Assembly: GCA_009917545.1 (NCBI GenBank)
Contig: QZDW01000015.1
Location: 1-64,000 of the forward strand
Source of the DNA: a bacterium 1XD42-76
GTDB lineage: Bacteria; Bacillota; Clostridia; Lachnospirales; Lachnospiraceae
DNA: 64,000 nucleotides
Direction: 5' to 3'
The stretch's first letter is position 1; each line of letters opens with the position of its first letter. The position numbers and the translations under genes were made by a program. The notes beneath the pieces are model-generated. The model was given only the letters and a program-made list of their open reading frames with translations. It ran no database searches and was not told the origin of the DNA. Positions 8,347 to 15,974 of the stretch are shown piece by piece.

Positions 8347-8533
8347 AACAACTTCTAGTTTGAAGAGTTGTCGGATAAGCAGCGGGTATATTTTTCCGAA
8401 AAGGGAGAAAGAAATAAGCATCCAGCACTGTCCAAAGTTTAGGATGCGTATTTCTATAAGGCTTTTCTACTGAGGGCAAATCAGAACCTGTGTCCGATAA
8501 ACCTTTCTAAGAAGATTATACACTATCTTACCA

Positions 8534-9385
8534 CTAAATTCCCCAGCCACTGCTAAATTCTTCATCCACTTCATCACTGTCATCATATAACTCGCTCCGC
8601 GATTTTTTCATATAGCTCCATATCTCCGGATGTTTGTCATACTGTGATGTCGTGGCGTCATTCTTATTTGCAAAAACATTTACAGCTTTTTCGTATCCCC
8701 ATTTGTCAAAATACAGATAGCCGTCCGCCGAAATCCACGAGAGATAACAGCTGTCCACGACACCACTCTTCATCAGATCAACAGACAGATTTTTCAGGAG
8801 CTGCTGCAATGCGTTATTCTCTTCTTCACTTGTTGGATACTGTGTGAAACTTAATACTTCTCCGTTGAGCTCTGCCCCTTTTTCCAACAGTTTTTGTTCG
8901 ATTTCATTCTTTAGTGCCTGATATCTGGGGTCTCCAGACCAATCACTTCTGACAAAATCTGCCGCAGGATCGGACACCCACGGCGTTTCCAAAGGCTCCC
9001 TGTGCTCTACCCATTCACCGTTTTCGTTCGTATAGTATACCCTCTCTGTTCTTGGGATTAAATCATAATCAAAGCCTGACATAAGATAACCCATTCTGAG
9101 ATAATTTTCATCCCCTGCTTCAATTAGCACAGAACCTGAAGGCGTAACCGTGTTTTGCAGCACTTCATAAGCCTGACGCCCTTCTGCTTTTCCAAATTTA
9201 AGATAATGCTGGTACAGTACATCCTTATTTGTCCCCAATACCGCTGCAACGTTAAGATTATTCTGTGCATAGTATTCTGCATCAAATATTGTTCCGTCCG
9301 GCATGGTTTCAGGTGCGGCAAATACTGTTAAACTGCTATTTAATGCCATTGCTGTCGCCATAATTGCAAATAATGTTTTCTTCAT
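8534..9385 (-). CDS. Secreted protein with FDAEYYA...YQHYLKFGKAEGR module
   Basis: A 283-residue exported protein of unknown function. The signal peptide is clear (MKKTLFAIMATAMALNSS, cleavage probable after VFAA near 24). Residues about 35-71 form a module beginning FDAEYYAQNN and ending YQHYLKFGKAEGR, a type seen repeatedly in surface proteins of Lachnospiraceae. The remainder has an acidic, aromatic-rich region with no motif that I recognise and ends in an acidic tail (DDSDEVDEEFSSGWGI). There is no cell-wall sorting signal. It lies in the segment inserted between the response regulator and kinase, on the same strand, and might be a target or sensor accessory of that pair, but nothing in the sequence proves this. 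Confidence 0.7.
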   Translation of the reverse strand: MKKTLFAIMATAMALNSSLTVFAAPETMPDGTIFDAEYYAQNNLNVAAVLGTNKDVLYQHYLKFGKAEGRQAYEVLQNTVTPSGSVLIEAGDENYLRMGYLMSGFDYDLIPRTERVYYTNENGEWVEHREPLETPWVSDPAADFVRSDWSGDPRYQALKNEIEQKLLEKGAELNGEVLSFTQYPTSEEENNALQQLLKNLSVDLMKSGVVDSCYLSWISADGYLYFDKWGYEKAVNVFANKNDATTSQYDKHPEIWSYMKKSRSELYDDSDEVDEEFSSGWGI

Positions 9386-9623
9386 TTCTCTTTTCTCCTC
9401 TTGGTTAAAAAATAAGCAAATTTCCTGTCATTCCATCAAAATCATACCTTTTTCCGTCTCTGACAGAGACCTGGTGTAATATCTGTTTGATAAATATGTT
9501 AATAGATGGTATCTTTCTTCTAAAAACCATATATTTGGTAGTATTTTGGTAGAAACTCCCCCACCCGGCGCATCCTCAAAACCCGGAAACGCCCATAAAT
9601 ACTGACTTTTACGCATACCGCCT

Positions 9624-10301
9624 TTATTCGTTCACCTCGAATTTGTACCCCATCCCCCAGATGGTCTTAATATAATCGCCTTTTTCTCCCAGCTTGCTTC
9701 TCAGCTTTTTCACATGGGTATCAATCGTTCTGGCATCACCAAAATAGTCATAATTCCACACATGGTTCAGAATCTTTTCCCGCGAGAGGGCCATTCCCTG
9801 GTTTTCCATAAAATACGTCAAAAGTTCGTATTCTTTATTGCTTAACTCCACTTCCCGGCCCGCGGCTGTCACCACATGGGCATCCTTATCCACCTGGATT
9901 CCACCCGCTGCCAACATCTCCCCTGTCTTGGTGCTGTGCCGCCTCAAAAGCGCCTCGATACGAGCCACCAGAATTTTAGGGCTGAACGGTTTGGAAATAT
10001 ATTCGTCTACTCCCAGATCAAAGCCGTGGAGCTCATCCCGCTCTTCGGCGCGCGCCGTCAGCATGATAACCGGCACCTGAGAATAGAGCCGTATTGTCCG
10101 CAGTACTTCCCAGCCGTCCATTTTGGGCATCATCACATCCAGAATCACCAGCCCGATTTCCCGTTCCTTAAAAAATATGTCAACTGCCTGTTCGCCGTCC
10201 CCGGCCTCCAGTACGCGGTATCCCTTAATCGTCAGAAAATCCTTTACCAGCTTACGCATCCGCGCCTCGTCATCTACTATCAGAACCTTTACTGTATCCA
10301 T
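9624..10301 (-). CDS. OmpR/PhoB-family response regulator
   Basis: A 225-residue DNA-binding regulator. The receiver domain (1-120) has the acidic pocket DDE at 10-12, phosphoacceptor D55 (VILDVMMP), the threonine of MLTAR, and K of SKPF. The winged-helix output domain (about 130-225) has the ELLTYFMEN and RTIDTHVKKLRSKLG recognition segments. I start at ATG 10301, since TGAGG lies 8 nt upstream; a GTG at 10310 overlaps that site. Its probable kinase partner is at 6101-7645, separated from it by the inserted segment. The 3' end is duplicated as a relic at 7642-7692. Confidence 0.93.
   Translation of the reverse strand: MDTVKVLIVDDEARMRKLVKDFLTIKGYRVLEAGDGEQAVDIFFKEREIGLVILDVMMPKMDGWEVLRTIRLYSQVPVIMLTARAEERDELHGFDLGVDEYISKPFSPKILVARIEALLRRHSTKTGEMLAAGGIQVDKDAHVVTAAGREVELSNKEYELLTYFMENQGMALSREKILNHVWNYDYFGDARTIDTHVKKLRSKLGEKGDYIKTIWGMGYKFEVNE
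9629..9647 (+). repeat. 19-bp direct repeat, right boundary of inserted segment
   Basis: CGTTCACCTCGAATTTGTA lies within the last codons of the response regulator. It matches 7647-7665 at 17 of 19 positions in the same orientation. Confidence 0.5.
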
Positions 10302-10380
10302 CTCAGACACCTCACATGTACAAACATTTTAACCGGCAGGCTATACTCCAAATCCGTCCGGTCTCTTCTGTATATAGTAA

Positions 10381-10487
10381 ACCTTCCTGCGCCCACAGGT
10401 GAGCACGCCACCATGAATAAAAGTGCTCCAGGCGCATTGGGCATACCGGAACTTAGATCGCCTGCGGCGATGGACTTTCATAGTAAC
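10381..10487 (-). repeat. Interspersed ~105-bp hairpin repeat, copy 3 (ATCGCC type)
   Basis: On the minus strand it starts GTTACTATGAAAGTC, has hairpin I (ATCGCCGCAGGCGAT, plus-strand 10457-10471), TATGCCCAATGCGCCTGGAG, then CATGGTGGCGTGCTCACC and TGGGCGCAGG. Hairpin II pairs TGCGCC and AGCAC with GTGCT and GGCGCA. It is a single copy between the aspS terminator and the response regulator. The rest of 10302-10569 shows nothing else. Confidence 0.85.
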
Positions 10488-10570
10488 ATAGAATAACGGA
10501 TTTTTCCACTCCTTCACCAATTTTTCACATTTCGGACAGCCCCGGCAGTTTCTGCCAGCAGACATGCGGT

Positions 10571-10608
10571 AAAAACTCCGGGATATGCTTTTTCGGCTCC
10601 CGGAGTTT
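10571..10608 (-). terminator. Rho-independent terminator after aspS
   Basis: On the minus strand AAACTCCGGG and CCCGGAGTTT form a 10-bp stem with a 16-nt loop, followed by a T-run (AGTTTTTACC). It lies 15 bp after the aspS stop and ends the relA-aspS transcript. Confidence 0.9.
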
Positions 10609-10622
10609 CCATATAATTTCTC

Positions 10623-12437
10623 TTACTCTTCTGTATGATCCACAACTGCGATTCCCAGCTCATCCAGCTGGCGTTTCTCCACCTCTGCCGGCGCCTCCAT
10701 CAACATACAGGATGCGTCCTTGACCTTCGGGAAGGCGATGACGTCACGGATGCTGTCTGCCCCCACCATTAACATTACCACACGGTCCAGCCCGTAGGCA
10801 AGCCCGGCGTGCGGCGGTACGCCATACTGAAAAGCATCCAGAAGGAAGCCGAACTGCTCCTTCGCCCGTTCCTCCGTAAAGCCAAGCACCTGGAACATCT
10901 TCTCCTGAATATCAGACTGATGGATCCGCACGGAACCACCTCCCAGCTCCGTACCATTTAGTACGATATCGTATGCCTTGGCGCGCACGGCTCCCGGAGC
11001 TGTGTCAAGCAGGGAAAGATCTTCTTCCATTGGCATCGTAAACGGGTGATGCTTGGCAACAAACCGTCCCTCTTCCTCGGAATACTCAAGGAGCGGGAAC
11101 TCTGTCACCCACAGGAACTGGAAATCATCCTTTCTTAAGAGCTCCAGCTTCCTTGCCAGCTCCAGACGCAGATTGCCAAGGACATCGTATACCACGCTGT
11201 TTTTATCTGCCGCAAACAGGAGCAGATCCCCTGGTTCACCGTCCATCGCCGCCACGAGCGCTTTCAGCTCCTCGTCCTTCATAAACTTCGAGAACGAACA
11301 TTTATAGCTGCCGTCCTCCTGCACAGCCAAGTATGCCAGGCCTTTTGCCCCAAAGCCCTTCGCATACTCTACGAGAGCGTCGATCTTTTTGCGCGGCATG
11401 CCGGCCTGTCCTCTGGCATTGATTCCGCGGACAGAGCCGCCTGATGAAAGCGCGTTCTGGAACACAGCGAACTCACAGCCCTTTACCACATCGGACACAT
11501 TTTTTAACTCCATGCCAAAACGCAAATCCGGCTTATCGGAGCCGTAACGATCCATCGCCTCCTGCCAGGTCATGCGTCTGATCGGCAGCTCAATGTCGAA
11601 ATCGCAGATCTCTTTGAAAAGCTTTTTTAACAGGCGTTCATTCACTTCAAGGACGTCCTCCACATCCACGAAGGACATCTCCATATCAATCTGAGTGAAC
11701 TCCGGCTGGCGGTCCGCCCTCAGATCCTCGTCACGATAGCATCTGGCGATCTGGAAATAGCGGTCAAAACCAGAGCACATCAAAAGCTGTTTTAATAACT
11801 GCGGAGACTGCGGCAGTGCATAAAAGCTGCCAGGATGAACGCGGCTGGGAACCAGGTAGTCCCTAGCGCCCTCCGGCGTGCTCTTAATCAATGTCGGCGT
11901 CTCGATTTCTAAAAATCCTTCCTCTGACATAAACTGGCGGACCAGCGTAGTCACCCGGCTTCTCGTCATGATGTTCCTCTGCAAATCGGGACGGCGCAGA
12001 TCCAGATAGCGGTATTTAAGACGCAGATCCTCCCTCGTCTTTGAATTTTCCTCAACCGGAAACGGCGGCACCTCTGATTCTGACAGGATACGTAATGACG
12101 TGGCCCTTACCTCAATTGTCCCGGTTTTCAGGCTTTCGTTGACCGCTGAGTTGACCTCGCTTGTACCGGAACGGAGCGCCACCGTACCTGTCACTGCGAT
12201 TGTAAATTCACTTTTTATCCGCTCTGCCTTGGCAAAGCATTCGCTTCCGCAGTCCTTTTCTTCAAAAATAATCTGAATGATTCCTGAGCGGTCCCGCAGA
12301 TCGGTGAAGATCAGTCCTCCCTTATTCCTGCTTTTCTGGACCCAGCCCATTAATGTCAGCTCCTGCCCTACCTGCGCCTCTGTAACTTCTGCACAGCGGC
12401 AGGAGCGTTTTAAACCTGTCATTGATTCGCTCATCAT
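10623..12437 (-). CDS. aspS: Aspartyl-tRNA synthetase
   Basis: This 604-residue class II synthetase charges tRNA-Asp. The N-terminal anticodon-binding OB fold (about 1-105, VGQELTLMGWVQKSRNKGG region) is followed by the catalytic core with motif 2 (RCYRDEDLRADRQPEFTQID) and motif 3 (GLAYGLDRVVML). The bacterial GAD insertion lies between them (about 300-420). Length is typical of bacterial-type AspRS. The ATG at 12437 follows GGAGGGAGGAA; the adjacent ATG at 12434 is equally possible. It is the last gene of the cluster, 60 bp after hisS. Confidence 0.97.
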   Translation of the reverse strand: MMSESMTGLKRSCRCAEVTEAQVGQELTLMGWVQKSRNKGGLIFTDLRDRSGIIQIIFEEKDCGSECFAKAERIKSEFTIAVTGTVALRSGTSEVNSAVNESLKTGTIEVRATSLRILSESEVPPFPVEENSKTREDLRLKYRYLDLRRPDLQRNIMTRSRVTTLVRQFMSEEGFLEIETPTLIKSTPEGARDYLVPSRVHPGSFYALPQSPQLLKQLLMCSGFDRYFQIARCYRDEDLRADRQPEFTQIDMEMSFVDVEDVLEVNERLLKKLFKEICDFDIELPIRRMTWQEAMDRYGSDKPDLRFGMELKNVSDVVKGCEFAVFQNALSSGGSVRGINARGQAGMPRKKIDALVEYAKGFGAKGLAYLAVQEDGSYKCSFSKFMKDEELKALVAAMDGEPGDLLLFAADKNSVVYDVLGNLRLELARKLELLRKDDFQFLWVTEFPLLEYSEEEGRFVAKHHPFTMPMEEDLSLLDTAPGAVRAKAYDIVLNGTELGGGSVRIHQSDIQEKMFQVLGFTEERAKEQFGFLLDAFQYGVPPHAGLAYGLDRVVMLMVGADSIRDVIAFPKVKDASCMLMEAPAEVEKRQLDELGIAVVDHTEE

Positions 12438-12497
12438 TTCCTCCCTCCTGACAATACCAGTACGGTATCCCCCTGGCACCAGCATTCTGCTCTTGGC

Positions 12498-13760
12498 TTA
12501 CCGCTTGAGTTCTTCTTTGTAGAATTCCTTAAATTCCTGATAGCCGTCCTTTGACAGCTGTTCCTTCTGAAACTTTTTATTCTTATTCATCTGTGCAACC
12601 AGAATGACCCTGCCCTCTGCGCGCCGGTCCATCGCTTCCTTCATAATACCGGCCAGTCTCTGCGCCGGAAGCCCTTTTTCGTACAACCAGGCTTCCTTCA
12701 CCTTCTCCCCGGCAACCTTACAGCCGCCCTCTAAAAGGATCGTCACGATACGCTCGAAACCAATGGAAAAGCCGCAGGCCGGGGTATCCATGCCGGTAAA
12801 TTTCCCGATCATCTTATCGTAGCGGCCGCCACCGGCGACAGACACGCCCAGGCCTTCCATCGCAACCTCAAAGATTGTCCCTGTATAATAGCCCATTCCG
12901 CGTACAAGCGTGGGATCGAAAATCAGGCGGACATTTCCTGCGGCCTCCTTCACGGCATCCATGATCTCCGCCAGGTTTTCCGCCGCCTGTTCCGGCAGAA
13001 AACCGGCCAAAAGCTCTCCCATCTGCCGCACGCCTTCCGAAGTCTCAGAGGTCTTTTTCATGAGCTCCAGATACTTGTCCGCGGCATTATCAGAACAGCC
13101 ATATTCCACGAGCTCTGCCTTTACGCCGTCCTCGCCGATCTTATCCATCTTGTCTGCGGCGATAAAGACCTTCTCGATCTCGTCCTCCGCAAATCCACTG
13201 GAAAGGGCCATCGCCTTTAATATCTGCCGGTCATTGATCCGCACCTCAAAGCCGTTGTTCGGGCAGATGCGGGAAAGCGCTGTCGTCGTCGCCAGGATCA
13301 GCTCAATCTCCGCCTGATTGGTGGCATCGCCTAAAATGTCAATATCGCACTGCATAAACTGGCGGAAACGCCCTTTCTGCGGCCGATCGGCACGCCAGAC
13401 ACTGCCGATCTGAAGTGCCTTAAACGGTGACGGAAGGCTGGCTGCATGGTTGGCATAATACCTGGAAAGCGGCAGTGTCAGGTCATACCGCAGTCCGCTG
13501 TCTGCGAGATCATTTTCTGTCTCTGCGGATGCCAGATCAAGCTTTTCCCCGCGCTTTAATACCTTAAATATCAGTTTTTCATTGTCGCCGCCCTGCTTGC
13601 TTAACAGATTTTCAATGTGCTCCACGCAAGGCGTCTCGATTGCCGAAAATCCAAAGCTTCTGTATGTTTCTTTAATCTGGTTTAACACATAATCCCGGAT
13701 CTCCATCTCGGCAGGCAGGATGTCTTTCATACCGGTCACTGGCTTTTTCTTTAATCCCAT
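12498..13760 (-). CDS. hisS: Histidyl-tRNA synthetase
   Basis: A 420-residue class II synthetase for tRNA-His. Its motifs are GMKDILPAE at the N terminus, the motif 2 region WRADRPQKGRFRQFMQCD, the histidine-binding LVRGMGYYTGTIFEV, and motif 3 GFSIGFERI. A C-terminal anticodon-binding domain follows (about 325-420). The ATG at 13760 is one base after the hemZ stop (TGACATG), with AGGGGAC as a ribosome site, so translation is probably coupled. The hisS-aspS order is standard in Firmicutes. Confidence 0.97.
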   Translation of the reverse strand: MGLKKKPVTGMKDILPAEMEIRDYVLNQIKETYRSFGFSAIETPCVEHIENLLSKQGGDNEKLIFKVLKRGEKLDLASAETENDLADSGLRYDLTLPLSRYYANHAASLPSPFKALQIGSVWRADRPQKGRFRQFMQCDIDILGDATNQAEIELILATTTALSRICPNNGFEVRINDRQILKAMALSSGFAEDEIEKVFIAADKMDKIGEDGVKAELVEYGCSDNAADKYLELMKKTSETSEGVRQMGELLAGFLPEQAAENLAEIMDAVKEAAGNVRLIFDPTLVRGMGYYTGTIFEVAMEGLGVSVAGGGRYDKMIGKFTGMDTPACGFSIGFERIVTILLEGGCKVAGEKVKEAWLYEKGLPAQRLAGIMKEAMDRRAEGRVILVAQMNKNKKFQKEQLSKDGYQEFKEFYKEELKR

Positions 13761-13761
13761 G

Positions 13762-15228
13762 TCAGTCGTCCCCTTTTTCCAAAAGCTTTTGCAGCCATTT
13801 TTCTTTTCTCTCAATCATTTCGTCAATTCTTTCCATGTACTGCTCTACGGATTTGACATTTTCCGCCCGTTCCAGCCTGTTTTCTGCGGCGAACAGCACC
13901 TTGGTCGTGGTTCCGGCCCCGCATCCGATAATCGTCTGCTTTTCCTCCATAATAAGGATATTGTAGATACAGGCTTTCCCGGGAGCCGCATAGCCGACAT
14001 TTTCAAAATTCCCCGCCATATTCTTCTGGCGGTACAAATAATATGGCAGGAGTCCCATCGCCCTTGCGGCATCTGCCGTCAGATCAACCATCTCCTGCGT
14101 ATTCTCAATCTTAAGATCCGCGTACTGCTCACGGAACATATTAAGCCTGGCGGCCCGCTTGATTGCCAGAGAATGAACCGTCAGGCTGTCCGGCGCAAGA
14201 CGTCTGATTTCCTCCATCGTGGCCCTCACATCATCAATCGTTTCCTCCGGAAGGCCGATAATCAGGTCCATATTGATATTATCAAAACCAAGGCCCCTTG
14301 CAAGCCGGTATTTCTCTTTCACCATCTCCACCGTATGCCGCCGCCCGATCAGGTCTAATGTAGACTGTTTCATCGTCTGCGGGTTGATGGAAATTCTGGA
14401 AATCCCGTGCCGTCTGAGAACCAGAAGCTTTTCCTCCGTTATGCTGTCCGGCCGCCCCGCCTCTACGGTAAATTCTCTCACATGGCTAAGATCAAAACGT
14501 TCCCTGATACCGGACAAAAGAAGGTCAATCTCCTCTGCCTTTAAGGAAGTGGGCGTACCACCGCCAAAATAAACCGCATTCAGAGGCCGCCCCGCCATGC
14601 GCCGGGCCACATAGTCGAGCTCTTTAAACAGCGCTTCCAGATAGAGCGGGATCCGCTCCTCCCAGGCCTGGATGGGAAAAGAGGTAAATGAGCAGTAAAG
14701 ACAGGTTGTCGGGCAGAACGGGATGCCTACGTAAAGGCTGTAGCCGTTTTCATAATCCAGTCCCGACAAAAGATCCAGCTCACGCCCGGCGATCTCCAGA
14801 CTGAGATCGATCTTTTTTTCGCTCGTAAGATAGGTATCGCGCATAAACGTCTTTACCGTGTCCGGATGCCAGCCTTCGGAAAGCCTCGTAAGCGCCAGCT
14901 TCGTGGGCCGGATGCCTGTGAGCGTCCCCCAGGGAAGCTCTTTCTCTTCTCTGGTTGACAAAAGTCCGTAGAGCTCACGCTTGATCGCTGTCTTGGCCTC
15001 TAATCGTTTCGCGTAATCGAGTGGAAATGTACGCTCTCCCAAAACATTTCCATCCTCCAGAAGTCTCAGACAAAACTGCCCGTCAGGCTCCCCGGACCAA
15101 TCCCCCTCAACATAGAAGGTTACATTGTCCTCCTTCTCATGAGTGAAACTTTCCCCTGGATAGAAGGCCATCAAAAGCTCACGGATATCCTGTTCATAAG
15201 CGTCATCATTTAACAGGATTCCTCTCAT
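13762..15228 (-). CDS. hemZ: Coproporphyrinogen dehydrogenase HemZ (radical SAM)
   Basis: A 488-residue radical SAM enzyme of the HemN/HemZ group, which oxidatively decarboxylates coproporphyrinogen III or performs related porphyrin chemistry. The 4Fe-4S cluster cysteines are C172, C176 and C179 in CPTTCLYC, followed by the YFGGGTPTS SAM-binding loop and a TIM-barrel core. The N-terminal 160 residues are the HemZ-specific extension. The sequence matches the HemZ form that regularly sits beside hisS in Clostridia, and its real substrate there is not settled. It overlaps the MBL gene by 4 nt and abuts hisS. Confidence 0.9.
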   Translation of the reverse strand: MRGILLNDDAYEQDIRELLMAFYPGESFTHEKEDNVTFYVEGDWSGEPDGQFCLRLLEDGNVLGERTFPLDYAKRLEAKTAIKRELYGLLSTREEKELPWGTLTGIRPTKLALTRLSEGWHPDTVKTFMRDTYLTSEKKIDLSLEIAGRELDLLSGLDYENGYSLYVGIPFCPTTCLYCSFTSFPIQAWEERIPLYLEALFKELDYVARRMAGRPLNAVYFGGGTPTSLKAEEIDLLLSGIRERFDLSHVREFTVEAGRPDSITEEKLLVLRRHGISRISINPQTMKQSTLDLIGRRHTVEMVKEKYRLARGLGFDNINMDLIIGLPEETIDDVRATMEEIRRLAPDSLTVHSLAIKRAARLNMFREQYADLKIENTQEMVDLTADAARAMGLLPYYLYRQKNMAGNFENVGYAAPGKACIYNILIMEEKQTIIGCGAGTTTKVLFAAENRLERAENVKSVEQYMERIDEMIERKEKWLQKLLEKGDD

Positions 15229-15869
15229 CGCAGGAACCTCGCCATAGGATTATTCTGCTTTTCAAAGCCGATGGTCGTGGAATCCATATGGCCGGGATAA
15301 ACGATGGTCTTTTCCGGAAGCTCAGAGAGCAGGCGCGTGACAGACATCGCCATGCGCTTTCCGCTGCCTGTCGGGAAATCCGTCCTGCCATACGACATCT
15401 GGAACAGCGTATCTCCGGAAAACAAAATTCCCTCCTGCTCCATGTAATAACAGCAGGAACCGATCGTATGCCCCGGCGTTTCCATCATACGAAACGTCAT
15501 ACCTGCGGCCTCAAATTCCTCGTTATCCTGAAGCGTTACATCCGGATCCAGGGAAAGCGGTTCTCCGCAAAAGCTCTCCATCATATTTTTAGCGCTGTCC
15601 GAGAGAATTTCCTTCTCCTTTTCCGCCGCATAGACAGGTGCGTTCCAGGCACGCCTCAGCTCTTCTGCTGCCATGACATGGTCGAAGTGGCCGTGAGTCA
15701 GAAGAATCGCCTCCGGCTTCACCCCGCGCGCCTGTGCTCTCTGCATAATGGCAGGCGCATTATCACCGGGATCGACGACCACCGCCCGTTTTGTCTCATC
15801 ATCATACACAAGATAGCAGTTCGTGCCCACCATCCCCACGATCATTCCCTCAACCAGGAGCCTCCCCAT
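15225..15869 (-). CDS. MBL-fold metallo-hydrolase (glyoxalase II-like)
   Basis: A 214-residue metallo-beta-lactamase-fold hydrolase. The metal-binding signature is THGHFDHV near 60-67, with further ligands in the PGHTIGS and FSGDTLF segments and a final PGH near 197. This arrangement matches small glyoxalase II-like hydrolases, whose substrate is usually a thioester but is unproven here. The ATG follows GGGAGGAACAGAAC. The stop overlaps the hemZ start by 4 nt, and a homologous MBL gene occupies this place in many Firmicutes clusters. Confidence 0.88.
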   Translation of the reverse strand: MGRLLVEGMIVGMVGTNCYLVYDDETKRAVVVDPGDNAPAIMQRAQARGVKPEAILLTHGHFDHVMAAEELRRAWNAPVYAAEKEKEILSDSAKNMMESFCGEPLSLDPDVTLQDNEEFEAAGMTFRMMETPGHTIGSCCYYMEQEGILFSGDTLFQMSYGRTDFPTGSGKRMAMSVTRLLSELPEKTIVYPGHMDSTTIGFEKQNNPMARFLR

Positions 15870-15974
15870 GTTCTGTTCCTCCCTTTCGTAATTTTAATAT
15901 GCGCTTTTTCTGAATCTCTCCATAACGGCGCTGAAAGCTTTCCACCCCTGTCAAAGCCAAAAATCTGCTGCCTG

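Noticed and set aside
10302-10570. Open frames between the response regulator and aspS
   Set aside because: They cover repeat copy 3 and show no codon bias or start signal.
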